64,000 nt of DNA from the NCBI RefSeq assembly GCF_042654985.1, contig NZ_JBHSMT010000013.1, positions 1 to 64,000 of the forward strand. Direction: 5' to 3'. This DNA is from Paraherbaspirillum soli (GTDB taxonomy: Bacteria > Pseudomonadota > Gammaproteobacteria > Burkholderiales > Burkholderiaceae_D). The notes beneath the pieces are model-generated. The model was not told the origin of the DNA and ran no database searches. It saw only the letters and a program-made list of their open reading frames with translations. Positions within the stretch are counted from its first letter, which is position 1. Every line of letters starts with the position of its first letter. Position numbers and translations under genes: made by a program. Shown piece by piece: positions 50,768 through 60,261 of this stretch.

Positions 50768-51964
50768 TTACAACATCGTCGCCAGCGCGCATTGCCGATA
50801 GTGCTCAGCCGCCTGCTCCTGATGATCGACGCCCTCGTGCAACTGCGCCAGCTTCAAATGGGCTTCGCGCACCAAGTTCGGGGAGGTGGCGTCCGACAGC
50901 GCCTGCTCCAGATGCCGTTGTGCCTTGCCCCACAATTTTTGCTTGAGGCAGAAGCTGCCCAGGGTCAATGCCAGTTCGGCATCGTTCGGCGATTTGGCGG
51001 CCCAGCGTTCGCAATGCTCAATCTGCGCCAACAACTCCGGGCTGGCTTCGTCTGCCGCGGCGTCCCGATATACCGGCAACAAGCGCACATCCCACTCCGC
51101 GACCAGCGATTTCTCGACGATGGCGCGGGCCTCGCCATGCAAACCGCGCTGATTGAAAGCCTGGGCGGCACGCATCGCGATGAAGGGTTTGATCCGGTCT
51201 TCGTTCGGCACCGTGCTCCACAAACGGCCAATCGATTCGGCATCATGCGACGGATCCGACAGCAATCCATCGTAGGCCAATTCGCGCAAGCGCTTCGACA
51301 AGGCAGGATGGAGCGCTGCGTGTTTATCCAGCGTGCGCACCAGACGCAGTACTTCAGGCCAGTTCTTGGCTTGCTGATTGGCTTTCAGCGCCAGTCGCAA
51401 GGCGTGGATATGGCGGGTGCCGCTGGCGTTCAACTCTTTGACCACGTCCAGCGCAGCATGCGATTTGTGATCATCGACCAGCAAATCCAGCGCGGTGATC
51501 AGACGCGCTGTTTTCAGCGCCTGGTTGTCTTCAACGCTGGCCAGCCAGATATCGCGGCGCTCGGATTGGCCCATGCGATGGGCGGCACGTGCCGCCATCA
51601 ATGCTGACACGCCGAGATTCTCCGGCAATTCCGCCGCCCGCGTGGCGGCCTTTTCGGCTTGACCGAAGCGGCCCTCAAGCAATGCTTTGAGGGCGTCGCG
51701 CAACGCATTGTTGGCATTGGTTTCACGCTTGTGACGGCGATAAGCAATCACCCGCCCGGGCAACTTCTGCGTCGCTCGAATCGTCCGGATCAGCACGTAC
51801 AGAACGATGAACAGAATCGTCAGCAGTACCGCGAAAAAATTCAGCGACAAATCAATCCGGTAAGGCGGGAAGAACAGCACCACGTTACCGGGATTGTAAC
51901 GAGCCATCACGGCCAGGCCGATGGCGACAGCGAACAGAGCAACAAGCCGGAGAAAGAATCGCAT
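50768..51964 (-). CDS. hemY: Heme-biosynthesis-associated TPR membrane protein HemY
   Basis: A 398-residue protein with two N-terminal transmembrane helices (LRLVALFAVAIGLAVMA, and LNFFAVLLTILFIVLYVLIR) and a C-terminal TPR region. The HemY_N domain spans about 25-130 (KLPGRVIAYRRHKRETNANN, then ALKALLEGRFGQAEKAA). It is the proteobacterial HemY of the hemCDXY cluster, not the Bacillus protoporphyrinogen oxidase of the same name. It may organise heme enzymes at the membrane. It starts 5 bases past hemX. Confidence 0.94.
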   Translation of the reverse strand: MRFFLRLVALFAVAIGLAVMARYNPGNVVLFFPPYRIDLSLNFFAVLLTILFIVLYVLIRTIRATQKLPGRVIAYRRHKRETNANNALRDALKALLEGRFGQAEKAATRAAELPENLGVSALMAARAAHRMGQSERRDIWLASVEDNQALKTARLITALDLLVDDHKSHAALDVVKELNASGTRHIHALRLALKANQQAKNWPEVLRLVRTLDKHAALHPALSKRLRELAYDGLLSDPSHDAESIGRLWSTVPNEDRIKPFIAMRAAQAFNQRGLHGEARAIVEKSLVAEWDVRLLPVYRDAAADEASPELLAQIEHCERWAAKSPNDAELALTLGSFCLKQKLWGKAQRHLEQALSDATSPNLVREAHLKLAQLHEGVDHQEQAAEHYRQCALATML

Positions 51965-51968
51965 ATGA

Positions 51969-53195
51969 CTATGGCTTGCCTTTATAAGTACGGATCGCGG
52001 CGAGGCTGTCCAACACCGGCATCGCGATCGAAAGATTACTTCCTTGCACCTGCTTCAACAGTGCTTGCACGGTTTGCGTCTGCTTGGCGCGCGTATCGAA
52101 ATATTTGCTGACCGTTTCTTGCGCAGCGATCAGGTCGCTGCGGAACGCGGCTTCATTGCGCGATAACAAGCCCAGACGTGCATTCAGCAAACGCAGCTTC
52201 AGGTTTTCCCGTGCGTAATAGGCTTGGGTCGGCGACAACAGCAAGGCGTCCGGCGTGGCAACGCTGCGCACCCGCACCAGTTGGCTGATTTCAGTCCACA
52301 TCTCGCTGCTCCAGCTTTGCCATTTATCCTTCAGCGTCCGCTTCCAGTCGGCGACCACGCCGTCGTTCGCAGCCTGCGGCTCAGTCAGCGGCTGGGAAAC
52401 TCCCGCCTGCTTGGATGACTTGGTGCCGGCTGCGGCCTTGCTGCGGCTTGGCGCCTGATTGCTAGGCTGCAGCGAACCGGTGACCGGCTTTTCGTCGGAC
52501 AACAGCGGCATGCTGTCGACCTGGCCGATCACGCTGTCGAGACGTACTGCGATCCCGGTCACATCCAGCGTCGGCAACGCTTTCAGCTTTTCGATATCGT
52601 GCGCGATGGCGCGCCGGATGGTAATGAATTGCGGCTTGTCGGAGCGCGACAGGTTCTTGTCGGCGTTCTGCAGCGCAATCAATGCGCCCTGCACGTTGCC
52701 GGCCAGTTGCAATTGCTGGCTGGCGGTCGACAACACGTCTTCGACCTCGGACAAGGCCCAGTCATCTCCATTTTTTGAAAGATCCTGGTACAGCTGCTCC
52801 AGCGCCAGTTGCTGGCTTTGCGCTTCGACTTGCTTACTCTCGAGCACGCTGACCTTGGCTTGCAATTCTTTGGTGCCTTCTTGCACCGATTTGACGATCG
52901 TCTTGGTTTCGGAGTTGCTGCTGTCGCCGATTTGCAGGCGACGCGCCAGTTCCTGTCGCAGCTTGGCGTTTTCGGAGTGTGCTGACCACCACTGGCCAGC
53001 CAGCAGCAAGGCCAGCAGCAGCAACGCGCCATAAATCAAGCCAAGTTGCTTGCCTGGATTTTTACTGCGTTCATAAGCTTGTTGCGCGGGCGGCGACGCT
53101 GAAGACGGAGCGGCGGAAGAGCTGGCCGAGGTCGTCGAACTGGTGGCAGGGCCAGCATGCTGGCGCGATTCAGGAGTGGGTAGCGATTCGTTCAT
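51969..53195 (-). CDS. hemX: HemX, membrane-anchored heme-cluster protein
   Basis: A 408-residue protein with a Ser/Ala-rich cytoplasmic N terminus, one transmembrane helix (LGLIYGALLLLALLLAGQWW, about 52-70), a coiled coil and a helical periplasmic domain with the conserved WKRTLKDKWQSWSSEMW and LTPQAYYARENLKLRLLNAR-like segment (LSPTQAYYARENLKLRL). HemX is often annotated as uroporphyrinogen-III C-methyltransferase, but no methyltransferase motif is visible. The start overlaps the hemD stop as ATGA. Confidence 0.94.
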   Translation of the reverse strand: MNESLPTPESRQHAGPATSSTTSASSSAAPSSASPPAQQAYERSKNPGKQLGLIYGALLLLALLLAGQWWSAHSENAKLRQELARRLQIGDSSNSETKTIVKSVQEGTKELQAKVSVLESKQVEAQSQQLALEQLYQDLSKNGDDWALSEVEDVLSTASQQLQLAGNVQGALIALQNADKNLSRSDKPQFITIRRAIAHDIEKLKALPTLDVTGIAVRLDSVIGQVDSMPLLSDEKPVTGSLQPSNQAPSRSKAAAGTKSSKQAGVSQPLTEPQAANDGVVADWKRTLKDKWQSWSSEMWTEISQLVRVRSVATPDALLLSPTQAYYARENLKLRLLNARLGLLSRNEAAFRSDLIAAQETVSKYFDTRAKQTQTVQALLKQVQGSNLSIAMPVLDSLAAIRTYKGKP

Positions 53196-53959
53196 AGCGG
53201 GAATTGTAACGCGTCAAGTAGCCGTTCGTCGCCTGAGCCGGTGAGAGTTATCTTAGTAAAACCAAGCGCATGTGCCGTTTCGGCAATACGGGCATGCGGC
53301 ACAACGATTTGCTGTTGTTGGATTTTTGCAACACCGGCACTGCTTTCCACTTGTTGCACCAAGGTCATCAGAATTCGCAATGCTTCTGAACTGGTCACGA
53401 TCCAGGCGTTTTCGGTATTCAGCAATTGCCGTAGTTGCGCCTCGACCGTTGTCGTCAACGCCGGCGCCTGACGCCGGTAAGCGGCGACCGGGACCACTTT
53501 GATGCCCGCTGCCAGCAAAGCGTCAGCCAGCAATTCACGGCCGCTTTCGCCGCGCACGATCAGCACCTGACGGTCGCGCAAGGCCGGCAGATCGAGCGCT
53601 TGCAACAATCCCTCCGAATCTGTCTTGGCCGGGTCGGCTGGGCTAAAGATGGTGGCGTTCTGCCCATTCACGGCATGTCGCGCCAACGCGATACGGCTGC
53701 CCTCCCCGACTATGCCGATCGCCACCTGTTGCGGCCAATGCGACAAATAGCGAAAAGCGGCGTCGATCGCGTTCGGGCTGACAAAAACCACCAGCGCATA
53801 GCGGTCGAGTTGCGCCAATGCTGCCTGCAAAGGGGCGCTGTCGTTCAGCGGCAAAATCTCCAGCAACGGAAAAATGACCGGCTGCCGGCCGCGCGCAGCA
53901 ATTTGCTGGGCAAGCTCCGCCGCCTGCGCTGCGGGCCGGGTAATAACGACAGGGGGCAA
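53192..53959 (-). CDS. hemD: Uroporphyrinogen-III synthase
   Basis: A 255-residue cytosolic enzyme that cyclises hydroxymethylbilane with ring-D inversion. The family is poorly conserved; visible features are the N-terminal VVITRPAAQAAELAQQIAAR, ALVVFVSPNAIDAAFRYLSH, and AYRRQAPALTTTVEAQLRQL. The start is taken as TTG at 53959, preceded by AGGAG with 7-base spacing, right at the hemC stop. A longer frame with an Arg-rich N terminus overlaps hemC and is unlikely. Confidence 0.92.
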   Translation of the reverse strand: MPPVVITRPAAQAAELAQQIAARGRQPVIFPLLEILPLNDSAPLQAALAQLDRYALVVFVSPNAIDAAFRYLSHWPQQVAIGIVGEGSRIALARHAVNGQNATIFSPADPAKTDSEGLLQALDLPALRDRQVLIVRGESGRELLADALLAAGIKVVPVAAYRRQAPALTTTVEAQLRQLLNTENAWIVTSSEALRILMTLVQQVESSAGVAKIQQQQIVVPHARIAETAHALGFTKITLTGSGDERLLDALQFPL

Positions 53960-53960
53960 A

Positions 53961-54905
53961 TTAGTGCTCCTGTAGGCAGGCGGCGAGAATCGCTGCCGCA
54001 TCCTGCGCCTGTAGCGCTTCCGCGATCTTTTTCCCGAGTTCTTCCGGCGCGTTGGCCGCACCCGTAGCCTCGGCACTCGCCACGCGCTGGCCGTCGGGGG
54101 TGCCGATCATCGCCCTCAAGCGCATGTTGCCGTCGTCTATCGTCGCAAAAGCCGCCAATGGAATCTGACAGCTGCCGCCAAAAGCACGCGACAAAGTGCG
54201 CTCGGCGGTCACCGCTTGCGCGGTCGGCACATGGTTCAACGGCGCCAGCAGTTGCCGCAAGTCGTCGCGGTCGTCGCGAATTTCAATCGCCATCGCGCCC
54301 TGCCCTGGCGCAGGCAAACTCTGCTCGGGTTCCAGCAACGCCTTGATGCGCGCGGTCAAGCCGAGTCGTTTCAGGCCGGCGGCGGCCAGAATGATCGCCG
54401 CGTATTCGCCGCGGTCCAATTTACCCAGGCGGGTATCGAGATTGCCGCGCAACGGTTTGATCTGCAAGTGCGGGAAGCGCGCTGCGATCAGCGCCTGACG
54501 CCGCAAGCTGCTGGTGCCGACGATGGCGCCCTCCGGCAACTGCTCAAGTGAGGCGTAATCGTTGGAAACAAAGGCATCGCGCGGATCTTCGCGTTCCAGC
54601 ACGGCCGCCAGCGCAAAGCCGGGCGGTAAGTCCATCGGCATGTCTTTCAGCGAATGCACAGCCAGGTCGGCGCGGCCTTCCGCCATCGCCACTTCCAGCT
54701 CCTTGACGAACAGGCCTTTGCCGCCGACCTTGGACAAAGTGCGATCCAGAATTTGATCGCCGCGGGTGGTCATGCCAAGGATTTCTATATTACAGTCTGG
54801 ATATAATGCAAATAATCTATCGCGCACATGCTCTGCCTGCCACATGGCGAGCCGGCTTTCACGCGATGCAATCACTAACTTGGAGGGAGTAGATATTTTC
54901 GGCAC
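53961..54905 (-). CDS. hemC: Porphobilinogen deaminase (hydroxymethylbilane synthase)
   Basis: A roughly 314-residue enzyme that joins four porphobilinogens. It has KLVIASRESRLAMWQAEHVR at the N terminus, ARADLAVHSLKDMPMDLPPG-like sequence (GRADLAVHSLKDMPMDLP), the catalytic Asp region, and the Cys that carries the dipyrromethane cofactor in FGGSCQIPLAAFA. The start is GTG at 54905, with GAAAGA upstream. It is first of hemCDXY and divergent from ppc. Confidence 0.96.
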   Translation of the reverse strand: MPKISTPSKLVIASRESRLAMWQAEHVRDRLFALYPDCNIEILGMTTRGDQILDRTLSKVGGKGLFVKELEVAMAEGRADLAVHSLKDMPMDLPPGFALAAVLEREDPRDAFVSNDYASLEQLPEGAIVGTSSLRRQALIAARFPHLQIKPLRGNLDTRLGKLDRGEYAAIILAAAGLKRLGLTARIKALLEPEQSLPAPGQGAMAIEIRDDRDDLRQLLAPLNHVPTAQAVTAERTLSRAFGGSCQIPLAAFATIDDGNMRLRAMIGTPDGQRVASAEATGAANAPEELGKKIAEALQAQDAAAILAACLQEH

Positions 54906-55059
54906 AGATTCTTTCAAGTTGTATCGATGGTGGTTAGCCCAACCGCAAGCAGATCCCATCAAAGCGCGACGTTTTAACGATAAATTTTAACATGCGCTCT
55001 TCGTTGTAATTCTTATCCACAGCACGTCTTCCACTAAAAAACTGATTGCCTCGTCCAAC

Positions 55060-57930
55060 ATGGAAAAACAAGCAAATCCTGCCGTCCAAGTCAAAAAAGC
55101 CGCTCCCAATAAAGATGCACCGCTAAAAGAAGATATTCGCCTGCTGGGCCGCCTGCTGGGCGATGTGCTGCGCGACCAGGAAGGCGACGCCGTATTCGAC
55201 GTGGTGGAGACCATACGCCAGACGGCGGTGCGTTTTCGGCGCGAATCGGATCAGCAAGCGGGCGCCGATCTCGACAAGTTGCTGAAGAAGCTGACGCGCG
55301 ACCAGACCAATTCGGTGGTGCGCGCCTTTTCCTATTTTTCGCACCTGGCCAATATCGCCGAAGACCAGCATCACAATCGCCGCCGCCGCGCGCATTTGCT
55401 GGCGGGATCGGCAGCGCAGGCCGGCAGCGTCGCCCATGCGTTGAGCAAACTGGATGATGCCGGCGTGTCCGGCAGCAGCATCCGCGGTTTTTTGAAAGAC
55501 GCCCTGATTTCGCCGGTGTTGACCGCCCATCCGACCGAAGTGCAGCGCAAGAGCATCCTGGATGCGGAGCGCGACATTGCGCGCTTGCTGGCCGAACGCG
55601 ACCGGCCGCTGACGCCGAAGGAGTTGCGCGACAACAGCGAGCTGCTGCGCGGCCGCATCACGACCTTGTGGCAAACCCGGATGCTGCGCTATAGCAAACT
55701 GACCGTGGCCGATGAAATCGAAAACGCGCTGTCCTACTATCGCATCACCTTCCTGCGCGAATTGCCGGCGCTATATGACGACATCGAAACCGAAATCGCG
55801 ACCCAGTTCCCGACCCGCGCGCGGCAAGCCGGCAGCAATACCGAGCTGGCGCCGTTCCTGCAAATGGGCAGCTGGATCGGCGGCGACCGCGACGGCAATC
55901 CGAACGTCAATGCCGGCACCATGCAGCACGCGCTGACGCGGCAATCGACCACCATCCTCGATTTCTACCTGGAAGAAGTGCACGCACTGGGCGCCGAACT
56001 GTCGGTGTCGACGCTGATGGTCGGCGTCAGCCAGGAACTGTTGATGCTGGCAGAATCGTCGCCCGACACCTCCGATCATCGGGCCGACGAGCCCTACCGG
56101 CGCGCACTGATCGGGATTTATGCGCGATTGGCCGCGACCGCACGCGAACTCGGCGCCGCCAATATCCTGCGTCAGGAAGTCGGCGCTGCGGCGCACTATG
56201 ACTCGCCCCAGGAATTTACCCAGGAACTGCAAATCGTCGAGGATTCGCTGAAGGCGAACCATGGCGGCGCGCTGGTCAAACCGCGTCTGGCGACGCTCAA
56301 GCGCGCTTCGGAAATTTTCGGCTTCCACCTGGCATCGCTGGATATGCGCCAGAGCTCGGATGTGCATGAAAGAGTGCTGGCAGAGCTGTTTGCGCAAGCG
56401 CAGGTAGAACCGGCCTATGCCAGCTTGACTGAAGAAAAAAAGATTGAACTGCTGCTGGCGGAACTGGCCAAGCCACGGCTGCTGTATTCACCCTATATCG
56501 ACTATTCCGACGAGACCGATTCCGAACTGGCTATCCTGCGGGCGGCACGCGAAATGCGCCAGCGCTATGGCGCCCGCGCGATCCGCAACTACATCATTTC
56601 GCACACCGAAACCGTGTCCGACTTGCTCGAAGTCCTGTTGCTGCAACAGGAAACCGGCCTGCTGCGCCCCGCTCAGTCGGGCACGGGCGCCAAAGCGCTC
56701 AAAAGCAGCGAGCTGGAAGTGATGGTGATTCCACTGTTTGAAACGATTCCCGACCTGCGCCGCGCCGCGGCCATCATGGAGCAATGGATGGCATTGCCGC
56801 CGGTCGCGCGCCTGCTCGCCCGCCAAGGCCAGTTGCAGGAAGTGATGCTGGGTTATTCCGATTCCAACAAGGACGGCGGTTTCCTGACTTCGAACTGGGA
56901 GCTGTACAAGGCCGAGATCCAGCTGGTGCGCGTGTTCGATCGGGCCGGCATCAAGCTGCGTCTGTTCCATGGCCGCGGCGGCACCGTCGGCCGCGGCGGC
57001 GGCCCGAGCTATCAGGCGATCCTGGCGCAACCGCCGGGCACCGTCAACGGCCAGATCCGCTTGACCGAACAAGGTGAAATCATCGCCTCCAAATTCTCCA
57101 ATCCCGAGATCGGCCGCCGCAACCTGGAACTGCTGGTCGCCGCCACGCTGGAAGCCAGCCTGATGCCGAACGTGGCCGACAGCAAGCAAGCCAAAAAGCT
57201 GGGCGAATTCGAACAGTTGATGGACGACCTGTCGGAGCGCGCGTATCAGTCGTACCGCAACCTGGTCTACGAGACACCCGGCTTCACCGACTATTTCTTT
57301 GCGTCGACGCCGATTGCCGAGATTGCCGAATTGAATATCGGCTCGCGTCCGGCCTCGCGCAAATCGACCCGCCGCATCGAGGACCTGCGCGCGATCCCGT
57401 GGGGCTTCTCTTGGGGCCAATGCCGTCTTTTGCTGCCGGGCTGGTATGGCTTCGGCAGCGCGATCGAAGCCTGGCTGCAAGAAGGCAACGGCAGCAAGCT
57501 CAAGAACCAGAAGCTGGCGACGCTGCGCACCATGTATAAGGAATGGCCGTTCTTCGCCACGCTGCTGTCCAATATGGACATGGTGCTGTCCAAGACCGAC
57601 CTGGCGGTGGCGTCGCGCTACGCCGGACTGGTGACCGACCGCAAGCTGCGCAACAGCATTTTCAAGCGCATCGTCGATGAGCACGAACGTACCAGCAGCA
57701 TCCTGTCGGCGATCACCGGCTCCAAGGATCGTTTGTCGGGCAATCCCTTGCTGGCACGCTCGATCAAAAACCGCTTTGCCTATCTCGACCCGCTGAATCA
57801 CTTGCAAGTTGAGCTGATCCGGCGCCACCGCAGCATTACCGCGGCCGGCCGCGTCACCGAAGAACGGGTCAAACGCGGCATTCACTTGAGCATCAACGGC
57901 ATTGCTGCGGGCTTGCGCAATACCGGTTGA
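55060..57930 (+). CDS. ppc: Phosphoenolpyruvate carboxylase
   Basis: A 956-residue anaplerotic enzyme making oxaloacetate from PEP and bicarbonate. The catalytic His motif VLTAHPTEVQRKSILD is near residue 155, the Lys/Arg region GYSDSNKDGGFLTSNWELYK near 605, and the Gly-rich loop FHGRGGTVGRGGGPSYQAIL near 640. GGDRDGNPNV is also present. The C terminus, HLSINGIAAGLRNTG, is the expected family end. The N terminus has a short extra Lys/Ala-rich leader compared with E. coli. Confidence 0.98.
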   Translation: MEKQANPAVQVKKAAPNKDAPLKEDIRLLGRLLGDVLRDQEGDAVFDVVETIRQTAVRFRRESDQQAGADLDKLLKKLTRDQTNSVVRAFSYFSHLANIAEDQHHNRRRRAHLLAGSAAQAGSVAHALSKLDDAGVSGSSIRGFLKDALISPVLTAHPTEVQRKSILDAERDIARLLAERDRPLTPKELRDNSELLRGRITTLWQTRMLRYSKLTVADEIENALSYYRITFLRELPALYDDIETEIATQFPTRARQAGSNTELAPFLQMGSWIGGDRDGNPNVNAGTMQHALTRQSTTILDFYLEEVHALGAELSVSTLMVGVSQELLMLAESSPDTSDHRADEPYRRALIGIYARLAATARELGAANILRQEVGAAAHYDSPQEFTQELQIVEDSLKANHGGALVKPRLATLKRASEIFGFHLASLDMRQSSDVHERVLAELFAQAQVEPAYASLTEEKKIELLLAELAKPRLLYSPYIDYSDETDSELAILRAAREMRQRYGARAIRNYIISHTETVSDLLEVLLLQQETGLLRPAQSGTGAKALKSSELEVMVIPLFETIPDLRRAAAIMEQWMALPPVARLLARQGQLQEVMLGYSDSNKDGGFLTSNWELYKAEIQLVRVFDRAGIKLRLFHGRGGTVGRGGGPSYQAILAQPPGTVNGQIRLTEQGEIIASKFSNPEIGRRNLELLVAATLEASLMPNVADSKQAKKLGEFEQLMDDLSERAYQSYRNLVYETPGFTDYFFASTPIAEIAELNIGSRPASRKSTRRIEDLRAIPWGFSWGQCRLLLPGWYGFGSAIEAWLQEGNGSKLKNQKLATLRTMYKEWPFFATLLSNMDMVLSKTDLAVASRYAGLVTDRKLRNSIFKRIVDEHERTSSILSAITGSKDRLSGNPLLARSIKNRFAYLDPLNHLQVELIRRHRSITAAGRVTEERVKRGIHLSINGIAAGLRNTG

Positions 57931-58137
57931 TGCCGATCTCATAAAATGCGGCGACGGCCTGAATTGACCATGAGCAATTCAGGCCTGCGCATTTGTGGCC
58001 CCGCATGTCATCCGAGTCAAGAAGCAAAATCGCAATTCGCTTATTTGCTGATAAGGACGAAAGCGCCGCCGCGATTCTGTAAAATTGCGAAATTCCATCC
58101 CGATCACTTGTCCGACCAGAAGAAACCAGGTACCGCC

Positions 58138-59193
58138 ATGAATACCGCTTCCCCTACTCCTTCGCTCCCAGCCGACCTCAAATCCTTCATCGAGGACATG
58201 CCCAAGGCAGAGCTGCACCTGCATATCGAGGGCACGCTGGAGCCTGAATTGCTGTTCGCGCTCGCGCAGCGCAACAATGTCAAGCTGGCCTACGACTCGG
58301 TCGATGCCTTGCGCGCCGCCTATGATTTCAGCGACCTGCAGTCGTTTCTCGATCTGTACTACGCCGGCGCCGCGGTGCTGCAAACCGAGCAGGATTTTTA
58401 TGAAATGACGGCGGCTTATATCGCCCGCTCGCGGGCCGACAATGTGCGCCACTCAGAAATCTTCTTCGACCCGCAAACCCATACCGAGCGCGGCATCGGC
58501 ATCGACGTGGTGTTCGCCGGGATCGCCCGCGCCTTGCGCGAAGCACGCGATACACACGGCTTCAGCAGCGGCATGATCATGTCGTTCTTGCGCCACCTGT
58601 CGGAAGACGACGCTTTCGCCACGCTGGAAGCAGCATTGCCGCTGCGCGAGACTTATAGCGACCTGTGGATAGGCATCGGCCTCGACTCGGCCGAGCGCGG
58701 CAATCCGCCGGAAAAATTTGCGCGCGTGTTTGCGCGTTGCCGCGAACTCGGCTTCCATCTGGTCGCGCACGCCGGTGAAGAAGGTCCGCCGCAATACGTG
58801 GTCGATGCGCTCGACGTATTACACGTGGAGCGCATCGACCACGGCGTTCGCAGCGAAGAAGACCCGGCATTGATGCAGCGGCTCGCGCAGCAACGGACCC
58901 CGCTGACAGTGTGCCCGCTGTCGAATCTGAAGTTGTGCGTGGTCGACGACATGCGCAAACATAATCTGGCGCGTTTGCTGCATGCCGGTCTGGCGGTCAC
59001 CGTCAATTCCGACGATCCGGCCTATTTTGGCGGATACATGAACGCCAATTTCCTGGCGGTAGCCGAGGCACTGCGACTGAGCCGTACCGAACTCGTGATG
59101 CTGGCCCGTAACGGCTTCGAAGCGAGCTTTTTGCCGGCTGCGGAAAAACAGCGGCTGCTGCTGGAGCTGGATAGTTATTGCACGGCGACTTGA
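58138..59193 (+). CDS. Adenine deaminase (adenosine-deaminase-like family)
   Basis: A 351-residue amidohydrolase of the adenosine/AMP deaminase family. Metal and catalytic motifs: AELHLHIEGTLEPELL, HAGEEGPPQYVVDAL, VERIDHGVRSEED, and VNSDDPAYFGG. The E-G-T-L-E-P-E version of the first motif and HAGEEGPP are, from what I know of the family, typical of the proteobacterial adenine deaminases rather than true adenosine deaminases (which read D-G-x-x-R-P). It would convert adenine to hypoxanthine. The start at 58138 follows ACCGCC; the longer frame adds a non-conserved extension. A terminator follows. Confidence 0.9.
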   Translation: MNTASPTPSLPADLKSFIEDMPKAELHLHIEGTLEPELLFALAQRNNVKLAYDSVDALRAAYDFSDLQSFLDLYYAGAAVLQTEQDFYEMTAAYIARSRADNVRHSEIFFDPQTHTERGIGIDVVFAGIARALREARDTHGFSSGMIMSFLRHLSEDDAFATLEAALPLRETYSDLWIGIGLDSAERGNPPEKFARVFARCRELGFHLVAHAGEEGPPQYVVDALDVLHVERIDHGVRSEEDPALMQRLAQQRTPLTVCPLSNLKLCVVDDMRKHNLARLLHAGLAVTVNSDDPAYFGGYMNANFLAVAEALRLSRTELVMLARNGFEASFLPAAEKQRLLLELDSYCTAT

Positions 59194-59230
59194 TCGCGCT
59201 CCGATTTACCTGCGCTGGACATGATCACCC

Positions 59231-59265
59231 ATCCGCCTCGCCACTCCGGTGCGGCGGATTTTTTT
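59231..59265 (+). terminator. Terminator of the adenine deaminase gene
   Basis: ATCCGCC and GGCGGAT pair around a loop (TCGCCACTCCGGTGC), followed by T7. Confidence 0.88.
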
Positions 59266-59283
59266 CGTCGCAAAATCAGCCGG

Positions 59284-59351
59284 CAAAAAAAAGCCCGCAT
59301 GACCATTCGGTTGCGGGCTGAATCCAAACCTAGGAGGTGTTGGAGGAGACA
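59284..59351 (-). ncRNA. Candidate betaproteobacterial toxic small RNA (anti-Shine-Dalgarno type)
   Basis: On the minus strand a -10 box TATAGT (59363-59358) is followed about 7 bases later by a short transcript of about 68 bases. It has two CU-rich segments, TCTCCTCC and CACCTCCTAGG, both complementary to ribosome binding sites and the second containing the anti-Shine-Dalgarno core CCTCCT. It ends in a strong terminator, AGCCCGCA...TGCGGGCT with T8. The layout matches what I recall of the Rfam family of betaproteobacterial toxic small RNAs (RF02278). The end at T8 is well supported; the 5' end is estimated. No gene is encoded. Confidence 0.72.
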
Positions 59352-59518
59352 GGTGTAACTATAGCGATCCGCCGCCCGCCTGTATGCTTTATTGTTCAAA
59401 TACCTGATATTTCTCAAACGCATAACAAATACTTACTGGCAACTGTTGGCGAAATTCTTACAGAAACATTCAATGATCAAAATGGTCAAATTTGTTTCAG
59501 CCGCTACCGGAGAATGTG

Positions 59519-59788
59519 ATGAGCAACGTGGTGATAAACAAGCACGACATTCGCAATCAATACGCAGCGGAAATGAGCAAGCGCTTCGAAGAATTCACCA
59601 CTTGGGCCATCAGCAATTGGCCCGTCAAGAATGTGCCGCTGATGGCGACCGACTTCGCCGAGTGCCACAAAGAGATCGCCAAAATCCTCGGCCCCAGGCT
59701 AGGCGACAGCAACGATCCCGACGACTTGATCGAAGATAAAGAATATGAGCCGCAATACATCAACGTCACGCCGATGCCCTGGCCGTAA
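59519..59788 (+). CDS. Hypothetical protein, 89 aa
   Basis: A soluble acidic protein beginning MSNVVINKHDIRNQYAAEMS. It has FEEFTTWAISNWPVKNVPLM, DFAECHKEIAKILGPRLGDS and an acidic tail, PDDLIEDKEYEPQYINVTPM. I do not recognise the family. The start at 59519 gives a compact protein; an upstream start at 59492 lacks a ribosome binding site. It stands between the sRNA candidate and a DUF1488-like gene on the same strand. Confidence 0.68.
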   Translation: MSNVVINKHDIRNQYAAEMSKRFEEFTTWAISNWPVKNVPLMATDFAECHKEIAKILGPRLGDSNDPDDLIEDKEYEPQYINVTPMPWP

Positions 59789-59969
59789 ACATCGTATTTT
59801 TAGCGGCCGCATTTAAAAATTCCCTGCCACGATATCGAAGCCAGTCTGACGAATATGTACTCTTGTCCTTGCTAGCAGGCTATTTTCCGTGCACGATAGA
59901 CGAGCAGTCAGTTGCATGTTTTACCGATGCATACCGACTCTGCACAATCGTATTCCCGTGGAGATCATG

Positions 59970-60224
59970 ATGGACAACGTACTTGCTGCACCTCGCCTGA
60001 CAAATGCCGGCGTACTATTTTCGGTGGTAGTCGAATATCAACAATATCAGTGCCTGGTGCCCGGAGCGACGCTCGCCGACCTGTCCCATTCCAAAGATCC
60101 CAAACTCGATCTGCTCGACACTTATCATGCGTTCCAGACCAAAATCGAAGGCGTCGCGCGTCGCCTGATCGGTGCCGGCGTTGCCGGCAAACCGCTGCTT
60201 ATCGGCAGCGGCTATTTTCATTAA
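59970..60224 (+). CDS. DUF1488-like protein
   Basis: An 84-residue protein, MDNVLAAPRLTNAGVLFSVV onwards, with YQCLVPGATLADLS and the C-terminal YHAFQTKIEGVARRLIGAGV with PLLIGSGYFH. The last part resembles DUF1488 (a helix with I-E-x-x-A-R-R-L-I and a final I-x-S-x-x-F). The start is the second of two tandem ATGs, at good spacing from GGAG. The function of the family is unknown. Confidence 0.65.
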   Translation: MDNVLAAPRLTNAGVLFSVVVEYQQYQCLVPGATLADLSHSKDPKLDLLDTYHAFQTKIEGVARRLIGAGVAGKPLLIGSGYFH

Positions 60225-60261
60225 TTACGGCGCGCGTCCAGCACATGATGGATAGTCAGGC

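Noticed and set aside
56488..57942. 484-codon open frame opposite ppc
   Set aside because: PEP carboxylase is clear on the plus strand; the antisense chain has no recognisable feature.
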